Source of the DNA: Tuctoria greenei
Lineage: Eukaryota; Streptophyta; Magnoliopsida; Poales; Poaceae
Length of the DNA: 64,000 nucleotides
NCBI GenBank assembly: GCA_036927565.1
Contig: JAYESD010000008.1
Coordinates: 115,428,279-115,492,278, forward strand
Reading direction: 5' to 3'
The position numbers and the translations under genes were made by a program. Every line of letters starts with the position of its first letter. The first letter of the stretch is position 1. The notes below the pieces were generated by a model. That model saw only the letters and a list, made by a program, of their open reading frames with translations. It was not told the origin of the DNA and searched no databases. This document shows, piece by piece, positions 42,913-53,996 of this stretch.

Positions 42913-45112
42913 CAGTACGAGGCCTGGTACTACGCCGGTAATGACGGTCTGTGCCCGCTGGCTCCGGACGACCTTACCTCAAAGGAGTTGGAGGGTTTGT
43001 TGAAAGCGGTGACCTGCGATATGGTTGACGATGAGCACGTCTCCTTCCCAACCAACTGCCATCCGCTCTTCATGAACCCCGATGTAAGGAACAATCTTTT
43101 GGGCTCGATGCCGGCGGTCAATGTGTTCCGAGTTGCCCGCTTGCACCCCGAGGATACGTCGGGGGTTTCTGCGGTTCTAGTGCGGTGTCGCGTCATGTTG
43201 TAGAAAAGGTCGGATTCCTCCCACTTGTTGGAGAAGGCTACAGTGGGGTCCCCAATATCTTCCGCCGGGCTGGAGGGCAGCCAGGCTACCCTAGTTCCGT
43301 CGCCAGGAAGGCGTTCCCACCGTCTAGCCATTGAATCGGCTGCTCTTGCGTTAAAGAAGCAGAAGTTGATACAGGGAGATAGCATTCCAACTTATCATCG
43401 TGATGAAGCCGGGACGGCCGAAGCTCCCGTCGTGAACCTGGTTTCTGATTCCAGCAGCGGCTCTGGTTCTGGTGGAGCGCAGAGGGGACTGTGCAAGCGA
43501 TCGCGCCATTGCAGGCTGATCCAGAGCCGGGGCCAGAGATGGCAGCCCCAGTCTTGAGGGCAAGTCCTGGCAACCTCAATCTATCACCCAGGGTGAAGGG
43601 CCAGGGTCACTGGAGCGGTCCGACTCGCCGGTAAGGCGTATCTTCTTCCTCTGCTTTTTTTCCTACGCACGTTCTTACGAAGTTTAATCCTAGCTTCTCA
43701 GTGCGTTGTCAGTCGACTTGGTACCCTTGGTGCTTCCAGGGGTGGGCTTGGTAGGCCCCAACCTCCTTGGGGTTGGAGCGAAGTCTGCCATGCCGCATCC
43801 TACGCTCGAGGGCTCGTTAGCCTTAGGGGCCATCATTGAGTTTGCACTCTTTTCCGCTGAGGCAAGTGAGGTTGAAGTGGCGCAGGGCGTGGAAGTACCA
43901 GACGAAGGGGCGCCCCGCGGGGTTGTGCCTGGCGCAGGTGTGCCAGGCGAGGAGGTACCTGGTGTGGAGGCGCCAGGCGGGGAGGTGCCCGGCGTGGAGG
44001 TGCCTAGCATGGAGGTGCCGGGCAGGGAGGTGTCTTGCTTGGAGGCGGCTACGCTGGTCATGGCTGCTTGCTTTGGTGAGGCCGACCCACCCGTTGTTGA
44101 TGCGGCGCTGGCGCCTGACGTTATTGTTGCTCAAGACAGAGACTCGCCGTCAGCGACTGACATCCCTCTTGCAGCAGAGGGAGGGGCTTCAGCGTCGGGT
44201 AGTGGCGTGGTGACTCATGTAGCTCTTGCTGAGGCATTAATTGGTCCCCAGTCACTGGTATCTGCTAGAGCATCGGCATGAGAGGCGGGGAGGCAGTCGC
44301 CTGTGGCGACGGTTGAGCCAATCCCTCTTCCAATGCTGTTGCCGCAACTCAATCCATTATGTGCCAAACGCAAGCTACTTTCGCCCGGGAGTGGGATCAG
44401 CTTGTGGAGGAGTGACACTTGGTGAAGTTGGTCAACACCAAGAACAAGGAGCTTGAGGTGAAGGCCTTGAAGGCCCATGCTACTACCGACGCCCGCCTAA
44501 AGTTATGCGAGGATCAGCAGCTGGAGCTGGTCCGCCGCGAAGTTGCCATAGATGACGCGTAATGGGAGCTGGTGGTGAAGGAGGTGGAGGTCTCCCGGGG
44601 CCTGGAGGAGATGCGTCGCGCTTTGGTAGACCTGGAGCTCGCCATCAAGTGCTGGGAGGACGATCTGGAGCGCCGTGCTCGGGAGCTCTCCTACCGAGAA
44701 GGGGTTGTGCAAAGAGAGGCCGAGAGCCTTCAGGCCTCCCGTACGGCCGAAGCCCAAGGAGTTCGGGACTTCCTGGCCTGTGCTGGGGCGGTGCTGGAGC
44801 CCCTCGGCCTTGGTCCCGTGCCGCGTGGGGAGCCATCTCAGGGGGTGGTCCAGCTGCTTCCTGCCTTGGACTCTTTGTGTTCGTCACTGGGGTCGGTGAA
44901 CACCGTCCTCGCAATGCGGCTGCAGGCCGAAGGGAAGGAGTTGGCTAAGCTGGTGGCCTGTCACATCCTGGTATGCTTCAAAAGCTAGTACCCGAAGATT
45001 CCACTGGAGGCGGTGGAGAAAGGTCTCCTTGGTGAGCGGGAGGATGAGGCTAGGGCTGAGGTCCGAGACCTTGCCAGAGAGGTTGCTTCTTTGTTCCAGC
45101 GGAATTGAGGCC
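42913..45112 (+). pseudogene. Antisense aORF of element B, C-terminal parts
   Basis: Continuation in pieces: 42913-43203 (DLTSKELEGLLKAVTCDMVDD, to a stop), 43225-43557 (basic and Ser/Gly-rich), 43706-44281 (repeats of VPGxEVPGVEAPGG type, a low-complexity Pro/Gly/Val linker), and 44572-44988 (coiled coil: LEEMRRALVDLELAIKCWED, then LACAGAVLEPLGL). The end at about 45107 is followed by AAATAAATG (45163-45171), a possible plant polyadenylation signal. The arrangement of an N-terminal domain, variable linker and coiled coil is that of grass Tat antisense proteins. Several stops and shifts are present. Confidence 0.65.
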
Positions 45113-45349
45113 ATTGGTAGTTTGGCGCAAGGATTTTGTATCTGGGGATGACCCTCTTGTGTAAATAAATGTTATGAATTTGGATTCATGTTGTTTTGTC
45201 TGTTGGCTTGTCACGTGCTTCAAAAAAGTTGCCCCAATTCCTTCTTTTGTGTAAGGTTTTGAAGAGCCTTTGCTGACGCCGTTAGCCTTTTAGGGATCAA
45301 CTCTTGCACAGTTGACACAGTCGGTTTGTCACTAGGTGAGGCCCTGCCT

Positions 45350-47530
45350 ACGGAAGCCCCCCCCCCCCCCCCCCGGAGGCCCCGTGGTAGGCGTGGCTAG
45401 ATGGTTGAATACGCCTGCCACTTGATCGCAAGGTGTCTTTGACATGCCCACAACGGGCCGGGGGAGCTTGAGTGACTGGTCTTGGCGTGCCCCCTTTCAG
45501 GGGCCCTGGGCTTTTTTTGATTGTTGTCATTGACGGCAGCCCCCCCTGGGAGGTGCCAGAGCTGGATGCTTTGGCGTCGCCCACCATCTTCGTAGGTACG
45601 TCGACGACCGGTCCCGTGGGAGGTGTCGGGGCTGGATGCTCTGGCATCACCCACCATTTGCGTAGAAACGTCGATGGCGGGCCCCCTGGGAGGTGCCGGA
45701 GCTGGATGCTCTGGCATCATTCACCATCGTCGTAAAGCCGTCGACGGTAGGCCCCTGGTCTATAGGGTTCTGGGACGTCGACTGCAGGCCCCTTGGGAGG
45801 TGTCGGAGCTGGATGCTCTGGTGTCGCCCACCATCTTCGTAGGTATGTCGATGGTCGGCCCCCTAGGAGTTGCCAGAGTTGGATGCTCCGGCGTCATCCA
45901 CCATCGTCATGAAGTCGTCGACGGCAGGCCCCTAGTTTACAGGCTATCGCAAGAGAACCTATTAGCAACAAGTGCGGGGCAGGAGAGTTTACTCACTAAT
46001 TCGCGCTTGGTGCTGTCGTTGACGTTCTGGGACGTCGACTGCAGGCCCCTTGGGAGGTGTCAGAGCTGGATGCTCCAGCGTCGCCCACCATCTTCGTAGG
46101 TACGCCAACAGAAGGCCCCCTGGGAGTTGCCAGAGTTGGATGCTCTGGCGTCGCCCACCATCTGCGTAGAAACGTCGACAGCGACCCCCCTGGGAGTTGC
46201 CAAAGTTGGATGCTCCGGCATCGCCCACCATCTACGTAGAAACATTGACGGTGGCCCCCCCTGGGAGGTGCCAGGGCTGGATGCTTCGGCGATGTCCACC
46301 ATCGTCGTGAAGTAATCGACGGCAGGCCCCTGGTGTACAGGCTATCGCAAGGGAAACCTATTAGCAACAAGTGCGGGCAGGAGAGTTTACTCACTAATTC
46401 GCGCTTGGTGTTGTCGTTGACATTCTAGGACGTCGACTGTATGCCCCTTGGGAGGTGCCGGAGCTGGATGCTCCGTCATCACCCACCATCTTCGTAGGTA
46501 CACCGACGGCAGGCCCCCTGGGAGTTGCCAGAGCTGGATGCTCTGGCATCGCCCACCATCTGCATAGAAATGTCGACGGCAGGCCCCCTGGGAGGTGCCG
46601 GAGCTAGATGCTCCAGCGTCATCCACCATCGTCATGAAGTCGTCGATGGTAGGCCCCTGGTATACAGGATATCGCAAGGGAAACCTATTAGCAACAAGTG
46701 GGTGGCAGGAGACTTTACTCACTAATTCGCGCTTGGTGCTGTCGTTGATGTTCTAGGACATCGACTGTATGCCCCTTGGAAGATGTCGGAGCTGGATGCT
46801 TTGGCATCGCCCACCATCTTCGTAGGTACGCCAACGGCAGGCCCCCTGGGTGTTGCCAGAGCTGGATTCTCCAGCGTCGCCCACCATCTGCGTAGAAACG
46901 TCGACGGCGGGCCCCTTGGGAGGTGCCGAAGATGGATGCTCTGGCACCGTCCACCATCGTCATGAAGTCGTCGACGGAAGGCCCCTAGTGTACAGGCTAT
47001 CGCAAGAGAAACCTATTAGCAACATGTGCAGGGCAGGAGAGTTTAATCACTAATTCGCGCTTGGTGCTATCGTTGATGTTCTGGGACGTCGACTGCAGGC
47101 CCCTTGGGAGGTGTCGGAGATGGATGCTCTGGCATCACCCACCATCTTCTTAGGTACGCTGACGGCAGGCCCCCTGCTAGTTGCCAGAGCTGGATGCTGC
47201 GGCGTCACCCACCATTTGTGTAGAAACGTCGACGGCGGGCCCCCTGGGAGGTGCCGGAGCTGGATGCTCTGGCGTCGTCCACCATCATCGTGAAGTCGTC
47301 GACGGTCGGCCCCTGGTGTACAAGCTATTGCAAGGGAAACCTATTAGCAGCAAGTGCGGGGCAGGAGAGTTTACTCACTAATTCGCGCATGGTGTTGTCG
47401 CTGACGTTCTGGGATGTCGACTGCAGGCCCCTTGGGAGGTGTCAGAACTGGATGCTCCAGCGTCGCCCACCATTTTCGTTGGTACGTCGACGGCTAGCCC
47501 CCCTGGGAGTTGCCAGAGCTGGATGTTCCG
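45350..47530. repeat. Higher-order tandem array in the 3' region of element B
   Basis: A basic unit of about 70-80 bp has the core GGAGCTGGATGCTCTGGC, then GTCGCCCACCATC and a variable end. Three such units plus a spacer of about 100 bp (with CTATCGCAAGGGAAACCTA and ACTCACTAATTCGCGCTTGG) make a higher-order unit. The TCGCGCTTGG anchor occurs at 46001, 46399, 46727, 47055 and, with one change, 47383: intervals of 398, 328, 328 and 328 bp. The first is longer by about one basic unit. 45540-46000 is more irregular. Many overlapping ORFs on both strands here are by-products of the repeats. A run of about 20 C (45359-45376) borders the array. Confidence 0.92.
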
Positions 47531-47754
47531 TTGTACCACGCTATGTATGTCCTGCACACATAACGGAGGCGCATATTTTTTTGCTCGCTGGTGATCTTTT
47601 CCTATACTTAAGTATAGTCATGTCTTATAGTTTTGGGCTGGTACACGAAATTTGGGTAATTCAGTGCATTGGCGCTCAGGGTCTGGCTTCCTCCTTATTC
47701 GAGGTTTGAGCGTCCTGGCTCCCTGGTACTTAGCCGCAGCACTGGGAGGCAAAA

Positions 47755-47797
47755 CGCACACGCTTAGGGTACAGGACCAGGCTAAGCATGTTGTGCG
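47755..47797 (-). other. Conserved stem-loop B1
   Basis: Outer stem CGCACA (47755-47760) with TGTGCG (47792-47797), inner stem GCTTAG (47762-47767) with CTAAGC (47782-47787), and a 14-nt loop GGTACAGGACCAGG (47768-47781). The outer stem differs from A1 and B2 at both partners, keeping pairing. Confidence 0.7.
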
Positions 47798-48151
47798 CTC
47801 TGTACCTCCAGCTTGGCATTGGCCGTTCGCAGGGAACCATTTGGCACCACAAGGCCCCAAGTAAGAGGGTAGCCACGAGGTTCCAAGAAACCTTGTAGGT
47901 ACCTCAAATACATCCGCCTATAGCAGGGTTGCATGACTCTACTAGGGGCGATACAAAAAAGACTTTACCAAATACACGAAGGCGATGTACAGAAGACGAG
48001 TCTAGTTTGATTGATCACAAAATTAACAGGATAACTTAAGTGATCATTAGAGAAAGCATATGGTAAGACAGTGATTTTCTTATCATTGGTGTTCATAGGA
48101 GTGAATTGGCTTTACAACAGGCAACGATCCACTCCAGTTGGCAAGGGAGGT

Positions 48152-48201
48152 AGAGTGTTAAAGCTTAGGGCACAGGACCATGCTAAACGGCTGAACACTC
48201 T
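48152..48201 (-). other. Conserved stem-loop B2
   Basis: Perfect 8-bp outer stem AGAGTGTT (48152-48159) with AACACTCT (48194-48201), inner stem TTAG (48165-48168) with CTAA (48183-48186), and a 14-nt loop GGCACAGGACCATG (48169-48182). It lies about 400 bp from B1 on the integrase side. Confidence 0.7.
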
Positions 48202-48299
48202 GGACCTGTCCCTCCCAGAGCTTGGTTGTCCTATATGCTGTTTCCTGGTACCACGACAATCCTACACTGTCCTACATTCAAGCTTAGGGATAGAACTTA

Positions 48300-49586
48300 T
48301 GCAGGTGTTCTATGTTCCAAGGGTTGGGGAGGGGCTCTCCTTCTTCCGTGGCGAGACGGACACACCCAGGGCGGGACACTTGTATCACTCGGAAGGGGCC
48401 TTCCCAGTTCGGGGAATGTTTGTGCTACCCTTCTCGAGAGAGTATGCACCGCAGCACCAGGTCACTTGTCTTGAGCTCTCTACTCTGCACGAACCGCTCT
48501 TGGTAGCACCTCAGCGCCTGTCGGTAACATGCGTTTCAGATGGTGGCGTGCCTCCTTGCTTCGTCGATAAGGTCGACGTCTTCTCGTTGGAGCTGGTCCT
48601 GCGAGGCTTCATTGAACGCTCGGACTCTGAACGAGCCTACAACGATCTCTGGGGGGAGGACGACCTCGGCCCCATATACCAAAAAGAAAGGTGTTTCTCC
48701 TGTAGCTCGGCTAGGTGACGTCCGGCTTGCCCATAGTGCATAGGGGAGCTCGTCGACCCACTTGGCACCATGCTTATCCAAGTTGTTATATGTGCGTGTC
48801 TTGAGGCCCCTGAGGATCTCAGTGTTGGCCCTTTTGACTTATTCGTTGCTCTTTGGGTGAGCCACGAAAGCATAACAAACTTGGACACCAAGGTCTTCGC
48901 AATAATCCTGGAAGGCTGCACTGGTCAGCTGGGTCCCATTATCGGTTATAATCCTGTTCGGGACCCTAAACCTGCAGACAATTGACTTGATGAATTTGAC
49001 TGCGAACTCCTTGTTGATGTTGATTACTGGGGCTGCCTCCGGCCACTTGGTGCACTTATCTATTGTGATGTAGAGGAACCGGTACCCTCCGTCTGCCCTA
49101 GGGAAGGGTCCTAGGATATCCACCCCCCAGACCGCAAAAGGCCAAGAGGGCGGGATCATTTGCAGTGACTATGCAGGGGTGTGGATTTGCTTGGCGTGAA
49201 ACTGGCACGCCTTGCACTTCTTGACTAGTTTGACGATGTCTTGCAGTGTTGTTGGCCAGTAGAAACCATGCTGGAAGGCTTTGCCAACCAACGTGCGGGA
49301 GGCCGCGTGATTCCCACACTCTCCTTCATGAATTTCTACGAGCAGGTCGTAGCCTTCCTGCCGAGTTATGCATCGTAGCTACACCGTTGGCACCACATCG
49401 GTAGAGATCACCTTCTATCAGCATGTAGCGTTTCATCGTCCTCGCAATCCTCTCAGCGGATGTTGGGTCCTCCGGGAGGAGATTGTCCTTCAGGTAGTCT
49501 CGGACCTCCGTGATCCACGCATCAGGACTGTCCTGGACTTCTAGATCTCGGGTGCCAGGTGATTGGGGATCCCTGGTGATGCTCAA
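48300..49586 (-). pseudogene. Integrase of element B
   Basis: Pieces in order: 49326-49586 (linker to integrase: MLIEGDLYRCGANGV), a degraded zinc-finger part, 48839-49159 with D in AVWGVDILGPFPRADGGYRF and D in IITDNGTQLTSAAF up to HPKSNE and a stop, then ERAN-like KRANTEILRGLKTRT and 48536-48781 with TGETPFFLVYGAEVVLPPEI. The third catalytic residue, in family position GQVERAN, reads VKRAN here, so Glu is lost or shifted. A C-terminal part extends to about 48300. No chromodomain is present. Confidence 0.82.
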
Positions 49587-49607
49587 GAACCTTGGTGGCC
49601 CCCATGG

Positions 49608-50995
49608 TCACAGGGCTGTCGTGATTGCCAGCTCTGTGGGGCTGGGCTCATCTTCTTCATTAAGCCATGCTCTCCTAACAGTCAGCTGCACCAACCTCCT
49701 GCTGAAGACCCCTTCTGGAATGGGGGCTCCAGTGGATGCCATGGTTGACAGGGCATCGGCGATGGAGTTTTCTTCGTGTGGCATATGGCAGAGATCCAAG
49801 GCCTCGAACCCAGCTTCTAGCTTCTTGACATGTATCATATATGCCGCAAGTTGCGGGTCGTTGCAGCAGCGCTCCCCCGGACTTGCTTGATGATCAGCTG
49901 GGAGTCTCCCATGACCAGCATCTACTGGACACCAAGACCTTGTGCACCTATGACCCTGAAGATGAGGGATTCGTACTCCGCCATGTTGTTGGTGGCCTTG
50001 AAGTCGAGGCGCACTACGTACTTGGACTGCTCACCTGTTGACAAGGTGAGCAATACCCCGGCTCCAGCCCCTTGCTTCCTTGAGGATCTGTCGAAGAAGA
50101 GTGTCCAGTGAGGTCCATTAAGTACCAGAGCCCTAGGCTCTCGTTCACTGATCTCCCGCCCACCCCCCCCCCACCGGGTTGCTTGGTGAGGGTGTCCATT
50201 CAGCAACGAAATCCGCCAGAGCTTGGCTCTTGATTGCATGTAGTGGCACGAAATCAAGCTCGAACTCCACAAATTCAGACGCCCACTTGGCGATGTTGCT
50301 GGTTGCATTTGGGCTGCACAACACTGCTCCCAGTGGGAACGAAGTCACCACTGATACCGTGTGTGCCTGAAAATAATGGCGGAGCTTCCTCAATGCGATT
50401 AACACCGCATAGAGCAGCTTGTGCACTTCGAGGTATCTTGTCTTTGCCTCATGCAGGACTTTGCTGATGAAGTAGACCGGGCATTGGATGGTCCGGGACT
50501 TTTCCAGAGAATCCGGCTCATCTTTTTCCTTCTACTTCAGGTCCAACGATTTCATGTCTCCTGGGCCTAGGGCCCAAAAGCTTCAGGGCCCCCTAGGGGG
50601 ACCCGATCATCCTCTAAGGGCTGGGACCCAAAGGCTCTTTGGTCTCCGAGGCCCCCTAGGGGGACCCGAACGTCCTCTCGGGGTTGTGATCCAGAGGCTG
50701 CTTGGGCTCCAGGGCCCCCTAGGAGGTCCCGGACTTCCTCTGGGGGCTGGGACCCAGAGGCTCCTCTGTCGCTAGGGCCCCCTGCGAGTTCCAAGCCCTA
50801 GGGATCAGAATCAGCTGCAGGGGCCCCTTCCTTTCGCCGGTGCAGCTGGTGACTGGCCCGCTCTGCAACCAAAACCATGCTTACCACTTCTATTGTGGCG
50901 ACGATGTAGAGGTACAGGGGCTCCCTGGGCTCTGGTGCCACCATTATTGGCAGCGTCGTCAGCTACTGCTTTAGCTCGCAGAACGCCTTCTCAAC
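49608..50995 (-). pseudogene. RT connection, repetitive linker and RNase H of element B
   Basis: RNase H pieces: 50145-50426 (MHKLLYAVLIALRKLRHYFQ, FVEFELDFVPLHAIKSQALADF), 49922-50308 (WTLFFDRSSRKQGAGAGV, NMAEYESLIF) and 49608-49838 (HMPHEENSIADALS). The first catalytic Asp is FFD. Between RT and RNase H, 50560-50800 consists of about 66-bp tandem units built on GGGCCCCCTAGGGGGACCC, giving SGSQP-type repeats (SGSQPREDVRVPLGG). The linker is in the same place as the expanded linker of element A. Frames change at least three times. Confidence 0.78.
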
Positions 50996-51795
50996 TTATT
51001 CGGTCCAGACGAACGGTCCGAACTGGCGCAGGAGCTTGAAGAACGGAAGGGCCCGCTCAGTCGTCCTAGAGATAAACTGGCTAAGCACTACCAAATACCC
51101 TGCAAGCTTTTGTACATCCTTGATACGAGATGGGGGCCACATCAGCTCTACCACTTTGATCTTCTCTGGGTTCGCCTCAATCCTTTGGTGTGACACCAAG
51201 AAAGCGAGGAGCTTCCCAGCTTTGACTCCAAACACGCATTTGTCGGGATTGAGCTTCATGCGTGTGGTTCGCAATCTATCAAAGACTACGGCAAGGTTCT
51301 CTAGTAATGATGTATGCGACTGGATTTTTACTACAATATCATCGACATATACCTCTACTAGGTCCCGAATGAGGTCCGCGAATGTTTTATGCATAGCTCG
51401 TACAAAGGTGGGGAGGGCATTCTTAAGACCGTAAGGCATGGAGACATAGCAGTAAAGGCCATCTACGGTTATAAATGCAGTATGTTCTTCGTCTTCTCTA
51501 GACATTAGGATTTGGTGGAACCCTGAGTACGCATCTACAAAGCATAGCATATCGCACCCCAAAGTTGAATATATGATTTGATCAATTATAGGGAGAAGGA
51601 AGGGATCTTTAGGACATGCCTTGTTGAGGCTGGTGTAGTTAATGCACATCCAAAGCTTACCACCAGCTTTGGGGACGACAACCGGATTGGCCAGCCATCT
51701 GGGATGGTGGACCTTCCATATGAAGCCAGCCTCGAGGAGCTTCTTGATCTCCTCGCGGATGAAGTTCCGCCGCTCAATGGACTGCTTATGGGGCC
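50996..51795 (-). pseudogene. Reverse transcriptase of element B
   Basis: The 217-residue frame 50996-51649 is a nearly complete RT core: CINYTSLNKACPKDPFLLP, CFVDAYSGFHQILMSREDEE, TAFITVDGLYCYVSMPYGLK and VYVDDIVVK with the catalytic YVDD, then FGVKAGKLLAFLVSHQRI and MWPPSRIKDVQKLAGYL. RT copies the element RNA to DNA. The N-terminal part (FIREEIKKLLEAG, HPRWLANPVVVPK) is in another frame between 51650 and 51795. This block is what element A has lost by deletion. Confidence 0.88.
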
Positions 51796-51796
51796 T

Positions 51797-52900
51797 CTAT
51801 TGTTGCGGCCGTGCGTCGGGGTAGATCTTCAGACAGTGCTCAATCACAACCCTGGAGATGCTTAGCATCTGCGACGGTTGCCAAGCAAAGACGTCGACGT
51901 TGGCTTGCAAGAAGGTAGGGAGTGTCGATTCATGCTCGCCGTCGAGACTACCCGCGATACGGGTGGTCTGAGCCGCATCAGAGCCAATCTGGATTGTCTT
52001 GATGGGTATGTCATCGTCGTCTGAGGGCTGCACTCGTGGTGCAGTGGCGCGGCTACGAATGCGTGGGTATGGCAAAGGCCTACCCAGCTCAGCATCACTC
52101 AAGATAGGTCCTGGGACCGTTGCCAATGTTCGGAGCTTTTCTAAGACCGTCACCGCAATAGGGCGATCTCCGCAAATCTTGAGGATGCCAGATGGTGTCG
52201 GCATTTTGAGGACGAGATAGCCATAATGGGCTACCACCATGAGCCAGTACAGAGCTGGACTGCCAATAATAGCATGGTAGGGGAGGCTCACCTCCACGAC
52301 GTTGAATAGGATATTCTCCGTCCTGAAGTTCTCGGGTGTCCCTAGGGTCACCCAGCGGTGGATGCAACCGTACAGGGTAACACTCTCTGGTCCTACCCCT
52401 GAGAACGATCTTGTCGGGGCGAGCTCAGACTCGGGGATCTTCAGCTTGTCGAAGGTCGCATGGCTGATGAGGTTGAGACCGGCTCCACCATCTACAAGAA
52501 CGTGGTAAAACTTTATGTTGGTGATAGTGGGGGCGACGAGGAGGGGCATCTGCCAGGCTCCCGCCATGTTCTTAGGGCAGTCGGAGGCTTCGAAGCTGAT
52601 CGCCGTCTCCATCCATTTGTGATGCGGCGCGAGGGCATGCGCAGAGGCTGCCAAAGCCATTGCCCGGCGCACGGTCCTGACCGCACTCCTAGAAGCGGGT
52701 TCCCATGATCCTCCACATATGACATGGAGTGCTTTGCGACGCTCATGGTCGTTGTTGAGGTCGAGGTTCACGGCCTGGTGCACCGTTTCCACGGTACGCA
52801 CTGGCCTATGGAACTCCTTCTCCACGTGTTCATCGACGCGATAGTCGACCCTTTGCGGCTTGATTTCTCCGCAGCTTTTAGGCTTGATGAACACCATGGT
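51797..52900 (-). pseudogene. pro: Protease region of element B, directly behind the leader (gag absent)
   Basis: The frame reaches from within the LTR (52969) to 51797, but the natural first ATG after the leader is at about 52896-52898 (MVFIKPKSCGEIKP). It contains CGGSWEP, HHKWMETAISFEASDCPKN, the protease loop VLVDGGAGLNLISHATF, FSGVGPESVTLYGCI and HAIIGSPALYWLM, and ends after VFAWQPSQM and IEHCLKIYPDAR. In element A about 1.5 kb of gag lies between leader and protease; here it is missing, so B would need Gag from elsewhere. Confidence 0.82.
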
Positions 52901-52955
52901 TGGTGAAAGCGCTACGACTTTTTTGAGGGAAAAAGCCCCTACCTGGCGTGCCAAA

Positions 52956-53991
52956 TGTCGAAGGGTCAATGCGAAACTTACCCCGGATCTGCTAAGGGGC
53001 AGCCCGCGGAGGTTCTTGTTCAGCGGGGCTTAGGCCTCAAACTAGTGTTCTAGCGGAAGAGTATGAGACAGTTGTTTTTACGAGGTTCGGGCCAAAAGGA
53101 GCATAGCACCCTACTCCACGGTGGATTGTATTGCTTGGTGAGTGTGTATGCATATGTGTGTGTATCGGGGATTCTGAGTCTCGTCCCTATATCGGTGGTC
53201 GTCCAGGCCTTTTATAACCAAGACTGGATGCCTTACAAGTGGGGTCCTGGGGCCGGACAGGTGGTCCGGGGGCGATCTTATCCTAAAAGATCTAAGGCTT
53301 CCCGTATAGGCTTCTCTGAGTGTGATGGTGGAGACTCGCTGTCTTGCCGCCTTCCTTGTCAGTAGCCCACGCACCGCTGCTGACGGTGGCAGATGGTGCC
53401 CCGTCAGCCCGTCTTGTTGCCGCAAGCTACCCACTTGGCCAAGTTGGATAGGCCTATTCACTATGATGTGATTAGTTGTAGCGGTCTTCTGACCATTGGC
53501 GTGTTCCACATCGTGAGTCGGAGGTGGGTACGGTCCTTCAATGCGTGCCCTAGGTGGAGCGCTCTAGCTTTTAACTCCCGCACCTTACCGTCTTGGGGTG
53601 TTGTGAGACACGTGGCAGCGCCGGTGCAGGTCCTCGCCAGGGAGGCTAGCCCTGGTCTTTTGTGGCATGTGGCAGCTCCGGGGCTCCCTAGGGCACATGG
53701 CAGCTTTGCTCTCTCCTCAGAGGGAGGATGCCTGGTCCAGCGCTCCAGGCTTCGTGGTGGCCCTGGAGCTTCTCCACCGAGGTTGTGCGGGTCTCTCCTC
53801 AACATGTGGCGCCTTGGGAGGTTATCCCCTTGGGGGCCTCTATCCCATCATTCGTGCCCCAAGTGGCGGCACTGGGACTGGATCCTGAGGGAGGCTAAGA
53901 CCTCGACAACTTCTAGATATGTGGCGCTGCCGGACTTGCCCTGGTGTCTTCATCCTATGTGCGAGGGTACCCGGTCTGCTGGGTACCGATA
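52956..53991 (-). repeat. 5' LTR of element B
   Basis: The plus strand begins TGTCGAAGGGTC and ends GGGTACCGATA (family end GACA, one change), 1,036 bp. The sense TATA box TTATAAAAGG lies at 53208-53217. Sense leader TTTGGCACGCCAGGTAGGGG follows at 52936-52955, the likely primer-binding site; I cannot assign the tRNA with certainty. Confidence 0.9.
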
Positions 53992-53996
53992 AATGT

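Larger units (their letters stand above)
40639..53991 (-). mobile_element. Element B: Tat-lineage Ty3/gypsy retrotransposon with antisense ORF and tandem array
   Basis: Both LTRs are present (40639-41679 and 52956-53991) with TSD GATGT (40634-40638) and AATGT (53992-53996, one change). In sense (minus) order: 5' LTR, protease, RT, linker, RNase H, integrase, two stem-loops, tandem array (45350-47530), antisense ORF region (42229-45112), 3' LTR. Gag is missing: the protease ORF starts right after the leader. All pol parts carry stops or shifts. LTRs differ at roughly 8-9% of the first 190 bp by eye, so it is older than copia G. The antisense ORF and 3' tandem array are known features of the Tat lineage. 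Confidence 0.9.

Noticed and set aside
45359..45376. Poly-C run as a functional element
   Set aside because: A simple homopolymer next to a tandem array; it could be slippage or a sequencing artefact.
45397..47709. Many 60-158-residue ORFs on both strands in the tandem array, some starting MPELDALASPTI or MVGDAGASS
   Set aside because: They recur only because the DNA repeats; open length follows from GC-rich units and no domain is recognised.
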